Assembly (NCBI GenBank): GCA_050084985.1
Contig: JBITNC010000001.1
Location: 21,142,001 to 21,206,000, forward strand
Direction: 5' to 3'
DNA length: 64,000 bases
From: Nageia nagi
Lineage: Eukaryota > Pinophyta
Shown: positions 1 through 12,001 of the stretch, one piece after another
Position numbering within the stretch: the stretch's first letter is position 1
How the letters are laid out: the number at the start of each line of letters is the position of its first letter
Position numbers and translations under genes: made by a program
The notes under the pieces: generated by a model
Told to the model about the DNA's origin: nothing
What the model saw: the letters and a program-made list of their open reading frames with translations, nothing else
The model's database searches: none

Positions 1-44
1 ACCTATTTCATCTGCTTAAGATATTATTTAATAATTTAATTGTA

Positions 45-235
45 CCACATAGGTTTTCATTGCACCTCACAAGGGTTGGTTTCATTGCATAAGGGGTTTT
101 CTCATGGCACAAGGGTTGGCTTCACCATACATGGGGTGTTTTCACCCCACAAGGTATCTTTTCACTACACAAGGGGTCTTTTGCTTGCATAAAGATTATT
201 TACACCACACAAGGGTTCTTTTGAAAGCATAGGAT
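45..235. repeat. Degenerate 20-24 bp minisatellite
   Basis: About eight to nine degenerate units of the form CACAAGGGTTNNTTTCA follow one another, with unit starts marked by CACAAGG, CATAAGG or CATGGGG. Divergence between units is high, so the array is old. Nothing coding overlaps it. It could be part of an LTR U3 or a 5' leader whose remainder lies left of the window. Confidence 0.7.
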
Positions 236-300
236 TTACCCAATGGATCTTATCTTAATCAATGATTTTAAGAAAATGTAATCATTACGAGTAAAGCTTG

Positions 301-705
301 ACTTTTCCAACTTTTCAAATATTCTTCTTACATGTGCCACCCTAGGAGATTGAAAAAAAGGTATGAATATATATTTAAGAGTAGTTAAAAATGGTATTTC
401 ATTGAGTGTTATGATTATGAATTCTCTGATAACATGTATGGAATATGTGAAAGCATTAAGAATGCATGCAACTTATTGAAATGATGCATGATGTATGTAT
501 GATTAAAATGATTGTAGTATATACATAAAATAATTTTTTTTGAAAAGGATGTAGATATTTTTAAGTAGATTTCATTGTCAAGTGGAAAACCAAACTATAT
601 AACCTTTTCTAAAATATTCTAACCTATGCCACCATGGAAGCTCTACAAGAAGGTATAGAAATCCATCAAAGAGTAGTTGAAAATGATATTTCATTAGATA
701 TCCTT
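301..705. repeat. Diverged direct repeat, about 295 bp apart
   Basis: The stretch from about 301 to 410 recurs from about 601 to 705. Both copies hold a TGCCACC motif, then AGGTATGAA or AGGTATAGAA, then AAGAGTAGTT followed by ATTTCATT. The spacing of about 295 bp suggests an old tandem duplication of an unidentified sequence. Within 706-770 a short block around ATGCCTTGTTATAT is repeated again. Confidence 0.5.
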
Positions 706-2637
706 ATTTTAAATGCCTTGTTATATTTGTATACAAAATATTTGTAAATGCCTTGTTATATATGTATACAAACTATGTAAGAATACACAATGATCAAGAA
801 TCATTTTACAATATAAATGATGCAAACATAATTTCATAGCCTACAATGACCATAATATATGTATAAAATAGGTTTTCTATGAAGATCCTAGAGACTTTTA
901 AGAACATGTATTTATCAAGATTAAATATCAACTTTGAGTTAGTGAATAATTAATAAGTTAATAGTTGACCAAATAAGTGATGTCATCAAAGGCTCCATGA
1001 GACATGGAGATTGGATGATTTTTTTGAAAGCAACAATTGAGAAATAGTTTAGCAAAAATGACATAGCAAAATGGGTCCCAAAAAATTTAATATAACCATA
1101 ACTTAATTGTTTTAGCTCCATTTTTAATGATTCTAAAAACACTAGTTAGATATTAATAAAGGGTATCTAAAAAAAATCCTAATAAAAATAATTTTGACTA
1201 CATCAAAATTTTATCATATATTCAATATGTATACACCTGAATTTCAAGCTTATAAACAAACCAATATTTTATTGAGAAAAATAGTGGGGTGCCCATATTT
1301 ACACCATTTAATATATATATACTTTTAAATACAAATATATGAATCTGAAATTCATTTTGCTAGAGATATTTCTACTTAAAATGTAGAAATATTAAATCTC
1401 ATTTTTGAAGCATATTTAAAATAACACACACAATATTATATTAAAATATGTTATTTAAAACATAAAATTAGTAATATAACATTACTATTCACCAAATATT
1501 TAATAGTGTAATATTCTAATTATTAATTGGTCAAATGGAGCTAGCTATAATATTTGAATAAATCTTCATTTCTGAACTACATAAAAGTTTAATCAAATTT
1601 GCTAGAATGAAAAAAGTGCTTTATAAAGCAAACACTATTTTAAATATATTCTAGCAATGCTACTATTTAAAGTGTTCTAAAAATAGATATTAAAAAAAAC
1701 TTATTTTATTATCTTTCAACTTTGTCTTGTCATAGTCATAAGTCTTAACTATTTATAATAGAAACTTATGTTAAATGATAGAAAAGAAAAGCTTACAAAG
1801 GTATTCTATAACTCCTTTTTTTTTTTTTTAATATCTATTGGCTACATATTATTTTATGGAACATACCATACATAATATTATTTGGATAATTTGTAGCCAA
1901 TAATAATTTTTTTAATGACAAAATTGGCTTTTAGTAAACTTCATTAAACTTTTTAAAAGGAAGAAATATTTTCCAAAAGAAGAACTCTATGTAGAGTTTA
2001 CTATTTATTGTTTACTATTAGAGTTTATTGAAAAGTTTGTATGTGCAGCCATTATTGTAAGCTTGAATCTCATTATCATGGGAGAGATACCCATCAAGTT
2101 TTGAATAAGCAGAAAGGCTTTTTTTTTAACAAAAAGAATACCCAAAATGTTAAAATAACAACATCTAGAAAGTATAAAAGAGTAGCTATAGATAAGAATT
2201 TTCTATCCATTATAGCTATTAATATAAACTTATACATATTTTTGATAAATAGAATGAGTATAAAAGAAACAAAGTTCTTTATATTCAATAAAGAAATTTA
2301 TTTTATTAAGAATAGTAAAGAGATTCCATAAAAAACTCCATAAATGAGTTGTTGACTTGTACATTATGGATTATTTAGCTGATTGTCATTGATTATCATT
2401 GCAACTTTTTAGATCTCAACAAGAGTTGAGAGAGCTTAGTGTGTTATAATAAACATCAAGGGATAATATAGGACTGTAACCCATACACAATGCTCATAAA
2501 ATAGAATAATAATCTTCTAAGTGTTATATTTAAAAATAATGAATACATAACAATATTACAAATTCAGAAATGAATAATGTATAAGGTAAAAGAGTTTAGG
2601 CATTCCTCATTAGCAAGAGCTCTTGCTATCTAGAACA
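706..2637. other. AT-rich sequence, nothing recognised
   Basis: Both strands are closed by frequent stops; the longest open frames are 60-96 codons, overlap on opposite strands and have low-complexity Lys/Asn/Ile composition. A T run lies near 1815 and AT-rich blocks occur throughout. If the primer site at 2638 belongs to a minus-strand element, 2000-2637 would be the start of its internal region, but no gag motif is visible. Confidence 0.5.
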
Positions 2638-2650
2638 AGATCTGATACCA
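2638..2650 (-). other. Primer binding site-like motif (tRNA-Met type)
   Basis: Read on the minus strand this is TGGTATCAGATCT, close to the TGGTATCAGAGC primer site used by most plant copia elements and chromoviruses. Two bases separate it from the TGATAG start of the adjacent putative LTR, the same spacing as in element E4. This marks the junction between a minus-strand 5' LTR on the right and internal sequence on the left. Confidence 0.55.
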
Positions 2651-2652
2651 CT

Positions 2653-3357
2653 TGATAGATCTTCAAAACAAGATAAATAATATTACTATTGTAGTATGTA
2701 ATAAACCCAAAATTCTTTTTTTTTTTTACCTAGATTAAGTATTCTACTACACTATATATAGAGATACCAATCATACAAAGTTAACACAAGCATACAAAAT
2801 GGCTCCTCTCAACTTGAGAGTACATCCACTATAATTCCTCCATGAATCCATTACTCTCTAGTGAAAATATAGCAATAGTATGTCTCTTTACATCAACACC
2901 ATGTGTTAAGTATGGTGTAACAACAATTGCTTACTATGCTTACACAACTCTTCACTAATTGCATAATGCTCACAAAGATAAACTAATGATTTATGAAAAT
3001 TGCCTACCAACATTTCTCCATGATGTCCATAAGTATTCTCTACTAACTCTATTCCTACAACTAATGCTCTATTTCCTCTATAACAAAATTCTACAACTAA
3101 ATCCATTAATGCATTTTCCAGCCTATGATTGTCTTATATAGGGTTTGAGGTTGTAGGTAGCTAGAGGAGAATAATCTGTAACTTCTTTTATCCATAGAGT
3201 ATACTTTCCACTTTATGAATAAGTGAATTTTAATATTTTCTTTGCCTTTGGTAACTACAGCATTATAATTTATTCTTTGTATTTAAATAATACACAAGAA
3301 CTAAATATTACCAAGTCTACATTACACATTTCAACACTTAATAGAGAAAAATCAACA
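2653..3357 (-). repeat. Putative 5' LTR of a minus-strand element
   Basis: The LTR edge next to the primer site reads TGATAGATC on the plus strand, giving the expected CA end on the minus strand. A TATATATAG box lies near 2748-2758 in minus-strand orientation. The outer boundary is a guess: ATCAACA at 3351-3357 would give a TGTTGAT start. No second LTR copy or target duplication was found, so this is either a fragment or the end of a badly decayed element. Confidence 0.35.
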
Positions 3358-4564
3358 AAAAAATAAAGTTGCATTGATGTTCTATATTATATTACATTAT
3401 TATTCCAATATATCACTTCATAATATAATATATAGGAATCTTGCATAATCAATCAACTCTAAACCATTAAGTGTTAGATACGAAACCACGAGCTAAAACC
3501 ATCCAAAATTGTGCTACATCATAATATCATACTCCATTATAGTACATCATACTATAAGATCCAAGAGTACATAAATGATAGTAATTATGATTTTGCTAAA
3601 TTCTCATATGATAAGGGAAACCTCCTCTTTTTAGACCATTTTCCCCACATTCTTGCAAGTTAATGTTATAATCTTGAACCCCATTGATTATGCCTAAGGG
3701 TAAAATATTTTTCCTATAAAAGATACACCATAGTCACCATCTTTTGGTAATATCATAAAGCATACGACACATGGAAAAAAATATTTTTTCTCTTCCATCC
3801 TTTTCTCTTATATTTGTTCACCAAGAAGTAGATTGTCCTTAGTGATCCATCATTCTTTCATTGGGTGTTTCTTGAATTTTGATATGTCTTCAAGGTTAAT
3901 ATTTTATTCTCTATATGGAAAGCCTAAAATGAATAGGTATTTTTTGAAGCCTCTACTATTCCAATTTTTAATACTAATGATATAGTGCATATTTCATTTA
4001 TGACACTACATTTTTTTTTATTTATGCTAATAAAATGATAATGGATTTTGTCTATTTCTAAGAGTTTATTAAGCACTAAATAATTCTGCTTGCATTATTA
4101 GAAATGTTCCTCTTGAATTCCCCTCACCATAAGGTCATTGTCAATCCAATTTGTATTAGTGCTTTCGTCTCCCTAGGTATTCTCAAAATCCCCTCTCCAT
4201 GCCATAATTAAGTGAAGATTCTCAAAGATTCTTGGGCACAACCAAATAATTTATCTTCTCTTGCATTTTTCATCTCCCTAACTAGAATCATAGAACTTGA
4301 TCCAAAGTTTGATTGTAGGTGTATTGACCTCCAAGGAGAATCATACTTTACACCAAGGCTGCTCGATGCCACACAACTTATGGATAATAATGGTTGAGAG
4401 TATGTTATCAAAGATAAGCCTCCTAAATCTTGGTAGATGGAATTCATGATGAAGCCCACAAATCATGATCACCATGATTTCTCTTTTAAGTTTTTTAAAT
4501 ATTAGTATAAGCTATATCTCATCTCAATTTTCTCTATACTTTAATGCTTCTTTTGAGGCATGTT
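3358..4564. other. Unrecognised intergenic sequence
   Basis: An 83-codon frame on the minus strand (4208-4459) and an overlapping 61-codon frame on the plus strand share no motif I recognise. Minus-strand translation stays fairly non-repetitive from about 4460 to 4080 with a few stops, so a decayed coding remnant is possible. No LTR, tRNA or domain signature is visible. Confidence 0.35.
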
Positions 4565-4587
4565 CCCCCCCCCCCCCCCCCCCCCCC
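4565..4587. repeat. Poly-C tract of 23 bases
   Basis: An uninterrupted run of 23 C, then TCC and seven T. It is striking in such AT-rich sequence. Such a run can form an i-motif on this strand and a G-quadruplex on the other, and its length is easily misread or collapsed in assembly. Confidence 0.95.
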
Positions 4588-5548
4588 TCCTTTTTTTAAC
4601 ATGTAAAACTTGTACTTTCTAAAACTTATGTATATAAGGTCTTCACATCTTACATTGCAATGCTTATCCTTATATGACCTTAAAGTGTTGGGCTTATGAG
4701 GTACCCACCATATATGCTTTGTTTGTATCTATAAGGTTTAAAAAAAATTAAAATAGAAATATGATATGGGGCTTGCCTTAACTCCCAAAGATAAAACATT
4801 AGGGGTTGGCTAATGCCCTTATTTTTCAAGATATAATGGATATAAGGATGTGTTAAAGTTCATATAAAATAACAAAATAAATGAAATTATAAATGTTATC
4901 TAATACAACTACTAATATTGTCGAGACAAGTGTCATATTGAAGTCCCAAAATAAATGCTTCAAAAAATATTGAGCAACTATTGTTTCTTAAGAGAAATTA
5001 TTGTCCATTGTGTGTTTCCTTTTTGAATTATAATTATTAGGGCCTCTTTCTCTTGCCTTCTAGATGAGCTCTAACTCAAGTTAGGAGTGATACTCAAGGC
5101 TGAAAATACTCAAAATACAAGAAAGTTATATCCTTTTCGAGAGGAATGAGAGTTACATTTATAGGCCATCAAAAATGACATCCAAGAGAAGATAGATAAA
5201 TGGAATTATGTGTCATGGAGAGTCACAAATTTGATTTTGATTTAGGATGGTTACATGTTCTCATTAGTCATGGGGGAGCTATCTAGGTGAATGGAATGAT
5301 GAGGTGAAAGGATCTAAAAAGTAACAAAAATTTCTAAGATTGAATTTTAGTTGGACATGTGTATGAAGTTAATGATATTTGAAGATAGCCGCTAATGATT
5401 AATGAAATGTTAAAAATAACCAGTAATGATTAATGATTAGAATGTAGATGCCCACTTTAACACAATTAACATTTATTTTTTTAAGATCAGTATTTAAAGT
5501 AAGAATAATTTTAATATAATATTTATTAAAGAAAAAATCATTAGTAGA
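4588..5548. other. Unrecognised intergenic sequence
   Basis: No open frame of note and no domain signature. Around 5380-5450 the sequence GCTAATGATTAATGA or GTAATGATTAATGA recurs closely. Composition rises slightly in GC near 5040-5300, which could be an old LTR, but I could not find a partner copy in the window. Confidence 0.4.
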
Positions 5549-5992
5549 TTACGTAGGAGAAGTAAAAGACTTAAAAACTCTTCCTCTAAGCTGTAGGCGT
5601 GAGAAAACAGTGGCGCAAGTACAAAGGAATAATATATAGACCAATAGCATAATGTTATTTTGTTGAGGCAGCTTTAGGTTGGGAGGCTCCACCTCGTATA
5701 ATGGGCGGAACAAACTCGTGCACGCTCTGCAGTTCTTAGATTGTCGATGGCTCATCGAGTCATCACTATCACTGAAACATAGGATTCTTTTATCAACATG
5801 CCCAAATGATGATGCCAAGTACAAAGAATATTTAAATATCCAATACACATGATTCCATGACCATACTCTTTCTCTTTCTGTAATATTTTGTGTACGCATG
5901 GATCGTACCAAAATGATGCTAAATGGAAACAAATCTGCTAAGGTGTTGCTCCTATTAGACTTCATGTTCTTGTTTTGTGAAGCCCAGAACAT
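5549..5992 (-). CDS. Unrecognised 147-codon open frame in a CpG-rich patch
   Basis: I do not recognise this product. It is the longest open frame outside the transposons and minisatellites. The C-terminal third holds a hydrophobic segment (about residues 113-128, IMLLVYILFLCTCATVF) that could be a membrane helix, after a Cys/Arg-rich stretch. The DNA around 5580-5770 keeps many CpG dinucleotides (GGCG, GGCGC, CTCGTG, GTCGATGG, CATCGAG), while CpG is rare in the rest of the window. That suggests a recent arrival, low methylation, or constraint. There is no clear promoter, splice or family evidence, and an open frame of this length can arise by chance. It could be a fragment of a host exon or simply noncoding unique DNA. 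Confidence 0.2.
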   Translation of the reverse strand: MFWASQNKNMKSNRSNTLADLFPFSIILVRSMRTQNITERERVWSWNHVYWIFKYSLYLASSFGHVDKRILCFSDSDDSMSHRQSKNCRACTSLFRPLYEVEPPNLKLPQQNNIMLLVYILFLCTCATVFSRLQLRGRVFKSFTSPT

Positions 5993-8520
5993 TATGTATA
6001 ATTAACCGCATTAATTATTTGTGTGTTTTTTAATCATTATATAAAACCTTGATGAATATTTAATTTATTGCTTATTTCTTTGTGGATAATATAGAGTTGA
6101 TATATGATAGAGATTTTTTTTGGTGATAATATGAATCATGATGAAGTTAATAATATCATTTAATTTTTTATTAAGATAAGTAAAAGTCTTCAATCACTTG
6201 TTGATATATTATTTTATAACTATAATGATCAAATTATATCCTTTTAAAGATGGATTGATCATGCTTATAAAATTAATACTTCCAATTGAAAATAGTTAAG
6301 AGGATGCTATATCTTGTAATTTTGAAGAAGCTATGTATCTTAAGTTTGAATGTTATTTACATTATTATTATTTTTACATATTTATAATAATTATTTTTCA
6401 CGTGTGGTCAATCGAAATATATTCTAATAAGTTTCTTACGAATAATATTAATACCAATATATTTATCATAAGTTCCACCTCGTGATTGTTCAAAGGCTAT
6501 GCAAATTTCATTTGAGATATGATATCTAAGTAATATACATTCAAAATGCCTTCTACTATAAAGAGAATCAATAATAATCATGTGTATCATGATAGAATTT
6601 ATAAATATGATATAAATAAAGGAAAAATGTTAACTTTTGAAAATATAGGTTACAAGTGTACAACTTTATTTAAATATTTGTATATTTATCTATAAAGACA
6701 TCTAGGACTTATAAATAAGAGAACTTACTAAAGGATGTATGTAACATTTTGATAGTAAGAAGAGCTTGACTTACCATTAGTGTGTACATAACTTAATTAT
6801 ATGATAATCAATCATTCAAATACTTAATTGATATATTTCCTTAATATGTTTAATTGATATAGTTTTACTTCTAGATAAATTTTGATAGATCCTACAAATC
6901 ACAGGGTTTAAAAGGAATTTAAAAGACTTCTCTATCTATCTATTTACTATCCATAACATCTACATGTTTTTTATTATTCCTTATAATAGTAGCTATTTTA
7001 AATGAATCTAAGTTTCACAATAATTATTAATTTATCTACCAATAGTTTTTAATAAAGGTTGTAATTATTTTTAATAGATATCTTGAATTTGGTAAATAAC
7101 TAGTTGCAATCTTCATAAAAATTTATTTACTTTACCTTTAGTTGATGGTTTCTCATGGTTTGAGAATGAATACCTCATATTCTACAACAGTATTGGTACA
7201 TGATAATTTTAATTTACAATCCATGGGTATGCTACCTTCTCAAGAAGTAACTAACATAATTCATATCCCTACACTTGAAGGAAACTCATATTCATTAAAA
7301 TATAAAGTCCATGTATCATTAATATCTACATTCATAACATATTCATCTAAAAACTTTGCAATATTATTTTCATTATCTAATACAAAAGCATCTACTATTT
7401 GATTTATAATGAATTATCCCTTAATTGATTTTGGGGTAGCAAAAACTTGGCCAAATTATTTTCAAATCATTATACACTTTATAAATCTACCTAATGAATA
7501 AGACTTAAATATTATATTTTATGATCAAGAATTTAATGTCTAAGATTTATGTTGCAATGATAGAAATAAAAAATATTTATCAATAAGAGTATGCTTAACT
7601 CATAATTAAGCAAAGTTTTAATAATATAGTAAATTACACTTTCTTTTCCTTCACCATTATTTCAAGTAAGAAAATCATTGATTGAATGTATAGTATCTAA
7701 AATATAGAACAAAACATGTTTTCCATAAACAGGAGGGACTAGAATTGACAAGGATCATAAAATATGTGTCTAAATGGTTTTAAAGGCTTTTTATATTCTT
7801 TATCCTAAATACATTTGATATCTTTCTAAATGAGTCCTTTTAATACATATGTTATTACCTATCAATTATTTTTTTTATCATCCCTCTAATTAATTAATTT
7901 TACATAGTATGATAGTCTTTTGATAAACATGGTACATGACAGTTTGATATGCATTTTGGAAAAGTTTAAGGTTTAAAAATGCATATTTTAATGAATATAT
8001 ATATATATATATATAATATAATATAATGTATTCTTCACTATAGATATTTATATTATAGAAAATATTAAAATTTATGGTTATTTATTTTTAAGTTAATAAT
8101 TAATTAAATTCTTAAGATTGAGTCTCTATATACCTATTTGAAGTAATCCAACCTAAATATAATATTGTATTATTTATTATAAAATAGAAAGTAAAGAAGA
8201 AATAAAGTTTATAGTTCATAATATAATATTTTAAAAAAATATTCAAATATATAATAATATTAATCATAATAATTTCCTCAACATACTTGGATAAAAGGTT
8301 AAATAAAATGCATTCCTAGTCTCCAAATCATACTAGACCATACTTATGGTGCTAAAATATTCCTTCCATTGTTAGTACATGATTTGGTCATAAGCATATC
8401 TATAACTTTTTTAAATTTGACAATAATATCTAACTATTAAAAAATAATAAGAATATATAAATGATTACAATAGATTTTATTTATTTCAGTTTGCACATAA
8501 TTTTATAGATTTTGAGAGAT
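5993..8520. other. AT-rich sequence, nothing firmly recognised
   Basis: Several short frames occur (6408-6590 minus, 60 codons; 7142-7402 plus, 86 codons) but none shows a known motif. The frame at 7142 reads as non-repetitive protein and continues past its stop with few further stops to about 7540, so a decayed coding remnant is possible. I see no LTR or terminal inverted repeat. Confidence 0.35.
7995..8015. repeat. (AT)n microsatellite
   Basis: About ten AT units followed by ATAAT repeats. A simple sequence repeat with no other visible role. Confidence 0.9.
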
Positions 8521-8669
8521 AAAATGAAAAAGTAAGATGGAGATGGTCTAAAATTCTCATGCCATTTAGGAGAGAGCCAAGAGTTGAACCTACTACATGT
8601 TTTTGAGTTTAGAGTTTTGGTTTCCCCATCACACTGCTTTTTCTCTTAAAGAGATTTTATGATATTTTA

Positions 8670-10137
8670 ACTTGATTTGACACCACATTTATGCTCACCT
8701 TGGAAGGTTCCATGCTCACCTTGGGAGGTTCCCTGCCCTTTATTATGGCTGCCACTCTTGCCAACTCTTCACTTGATGGTGAAGCAGCTAGAAGGAGTAA
8801 TGGCACTAGGGAAACATCCTCATAAGTTTCTATTGGAATTATAACATGAGGTAAAGGCTCTATTCCTCAAGATTTTATTCCTATAGATGATTTTAGTGTT
8901 ATTTATGAATGGTTTGAATCACATACCTTAGTGGGTTATTTTCTAGGTAGGATCCCTAATGAATCCTTGTTGCATTCTTGGGTTAGCTAAGTTTGGACCC
9001 CTATGGTATTAAGGTAGAAAATATCTAGAAACTCACTAAGGGTTACTTTTGTTTTTCATTTTTTTGACTCAACACATGCAAAAAAAGTGTTGAACAAAGG
9101 ACCATGGATGGTTCGAAACTCCCTATTAATCTTAAAAAGTTACCATAGAGACTTATAGTTAATAGTGAGGCTGCCACTAAAGTCCCAATGTGGGTTGAGT
9201 TTCTGGGGCTACTTATTCTGTGTTGGAAGTACTTGCATACCGTAGCTAAAACCTTAGGATCTTTTCTTTGTTTTGAACTAGAAAGGTTCTTCTCAACTTG
9301 ATCCTCTCAATGAGTTTGTATGAAAGTTGACCTCACTAAGGATCTCTACGAGTTTATTAATATACATATTGGAGAATTGATTCTTTGTCAAAGGTGGAAT
9401 ATATCAACTTCTTAAATACTTGATTTGACACCACATTTATGCTCACCTTGGAAGGTTCCCTACCCTTTATTATGGCTGCCACTCTTGCCAACTCTTCACT
9501 TGATGGTGAAGCAACTAGAAGGAGTAATGGCACTAAGGAAACATCCTCGTAAGTTTCTATTGGAATTAGAACATGAGGTAAAGGCTCTATTCCTCAAGAT
9601 TTTATTCCTATAGATGATTTTAGTGTTATTTATCAATGGTTTGAGTCACATACCTTAGTGGGTTATTTTCTAGGTAGGATCCCTAATGAATCCTTGTTGC
9701 ATTCTTGGGTTAGATAAGTTTGGATCCCTATGGTATTAAGGTAGAAAATATATAAAAAATCACTAAGGGTTACTTTGTTTTTCATTTTTTTGACTCAATG
9801 CATGCAAAAAATGTGTTGAACAAAGGACCATGGATGATCCGAAACTCCCTATTAATCTTAAAAAGTTACCATAGAGACTTATAGTTAATAGTGAGGTTGC
9901 CACTAAAGTTTAGGTTGAGTTTCTTGGGCTACTTATTCTATGTTGGAAGTACTTGCATACCATAGCTAAAACCTTAGGATCTTTTCTTTGCTTTGAATCA
10001 GAAAGGTTCTTCTCAACTTGATCCTCTCGATGAGTTTGTATGAAAGTTGACCTCACTAAGGATCTCTAAGAGTTTATTAATGTACATATTAGAGAATTGA
10101 TTCTTTGTCAAAGGTGGAATATATCAACTTCTTAAAT
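8670..10137 (+). repeat. Tandem duplication of the LINE-A 5' part (748 + 720 bp)
   Basis: Both units begin ACTTGATTTGACACCAC (8670 and 9418) and end ATATCAACTTCTTAAATACT (the second at 10140). They match nearly base for base, with scattered substitutions. The first unit carries an extra copy of about 20 bases near 8700-8720 (CTCACCTTGGGAGGTTCC beside CTCACCTTGGAAGGTTCC). The unit covers the ORF1-like region with its basic and aromatic-rich protein remnant. It arose after LINE-A inserted or within its source copy, probably by unequal exchange. Confidence 0.9.
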
Positions 10138-10749
10138 ACTTTCTATAGTTTCAATCCTCTACTCACAAGATTCAAGACTATCCACTTATGGTTGGAAGAT
10201 TCAAAGAATGGACTTCATTTGCACCTCTAATAGTTCTAGCCCTAGATGCTCCTACTAGAGGTGGCAATGATGAATGGCAAGTAGTTTCCAACTATCGCAA
10301 TCATCCACCCCATGTTTAAGAGCCATATGTTGCTCCCCATCACCATATTCTAATGGAAGAACCACCAAAACCCCTACAATTATGGAAAATGTAGGTATTT
10401 CTTAACCCCCCTAGTTTTCTAGTAGGTAAAGGTAGATATTCTAGTTTTAGTGATATTTGAACCCTTTGGTTCCTATATTTGGTTAGGGCATTCATTTTCT
10501 TCTATTATATTGGATCCTCCTCCTATTTGAGGAATAAAGTAAAGCCTAAGCTTCAAATCTCATCACTCTCATAGCCTGCATAAGGAGCACTTTGATGGTC
10601 ATGTAGATAAGAGATGAAAAATGGTTGACACTCGCCACCTAGTTGCTTTATCTCAAGGTGGTGCTAATGCTTTTTAGTCCTTGGCTGATTTAGATGACTC
10701 TAAGAACAACATGGATCTTTAGGTAAATGATACCCATCAATAATTTTTT

Positions 10750-11192
10750 TATTCCTAGAATGTTAAAGGACTGATGAACCTAGTTTGCAAATACATAATC
10801 TATAGTGAGTTATCTAATGCTTCTCACTTATATGGTAATCTTGACTTTGTATTTTTACAAGAGATTAAAGTTGTTAACTTCATTCTTTAGTGTAACTATT
10901 CTTTCCTCTAGCTAAGGGGCCCTTTTTTCATACCAATCATTCTCTTAGGAGTAGAGGTGTTATCACTTTTATTTCTCCAATATGGTACTCATATATCATC
11001 TCTTGGGGGGTGGACCTTTCCAACAAAGTGATTTTGGTCTTGATGGAATTACATGGCAAGTTGTTTGGCATTATCAATATTTATGCATCTAATGATGCAC
11101 ATGAGCTATGTACTTTATGGAGGTGGCTTGCTTTGTCATTACTCTTTACCACTTGGGTACTATGTGGGGAATTCAATATGGTGGAAAAGTAG
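10750..11192 (+). pseudogene. LINE-A endonuclease remnant
   Basis: In broken frames the translation gives NVKGL near the start, FLQEIK in the middle and WGVDLSNKV then IINIYAS, ending LCGEFNMVEK. These correspond to the WN-R-GL, LQE, NIYAP and GDFN blocks of the exonuclease-endonuclease-phosphatase fold in plant LINE ORF2 proteins, which cut target DNA. The GDFN aspartate is replaced (GEFN here). Stops interrupt the frame, and only 11010-11192 is open. The same block in LINE-B (near 40050-40250) keeps YGVDLSNQV, which supports the assignment. Confidence 0.75.
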
Positions 11193-12001
11193 TTAGACAA
11201 GAAAAGTTATCCCCCCTAGTGATGGAGGGTGGGAGAAAGAGAGGCTTGGTTTTTCATGAAAAATAAACTAAGTCTCTTTGATCCAAATTTTGGCTTCACC
11301 CTAGAAGCTTTTCTAGAAGCTCAGTGGTTTACTTGGTATAATCTTCAAAGTGGTGATAATAAAATTCTTAAGAGGTTGTATTGTCCTATGCTTTCATAAA
11401 GAGACTCCTTCCATGTTACTTTAGTTTCACCTTTGAATCCCTTTGTGATGGTTGTCCCTAATACCACCTTATTTTATCATGTTCCTATCTTGTTTGACAT
11501 ATGTCAAGATCACACTTCCCATAGAATTTTCACTTCCCAATTATATCTTTAATGTTTCCTTTATACAAAGTGACTCCATGAGAACCCATATCTATCACAT
11601 TTGGAATCTTATCTCCTGAACTTTTGGAACATCAAAGTGGATTCAATGGTGGAATGATCCCATCACTAGGACCACTTCTACTCTTCACACCCTTGGTGTG
11701 GAGGTCACTAAGAGGAGAAGGAAAGGTAATATTTCTCTTTAGGCAAAGCTTGCATGAGCCACCATTAGATTAAAATCTAGCCCTTTTAATCAACTTGTTC
11801 AAGCTTATGTTGTTGCTTTACATCATGAAATTAGAAAAGCTGAGCTATATGAAGCCAAAGGAGCTCAACTGAGAGCTAAAATGAATTGCATCAAAGTGTT
11901 TGATAGAGTCTCCAAGGAATTTTTTAAATGTCTTCTCCCTCCTATTCATGCTACTCAGTTTTATGCTATTCAAGTAGAAGGGGTTTGTTTCACCTCCCTT
12001 C

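Noticed and set aside
939-2331. Several 60-96 codon frames
   Set aside because: They overlap on opposite strands, with low-complexity composition expected by chance in AT-rich DNA.
4208-4459. Minus-strand 83-codon frame
   Set aside because: An overlapping plus frame is equally open, no family motif is visible, and it is too short to call in AT-rich DNA. Left as unassigned.
7142-7402. Plus-strand 86-codon frame
   Set aside because: No recognised motif, no promoter or splice evidence and no second conserved copy. Mentioned only as possible remnant.
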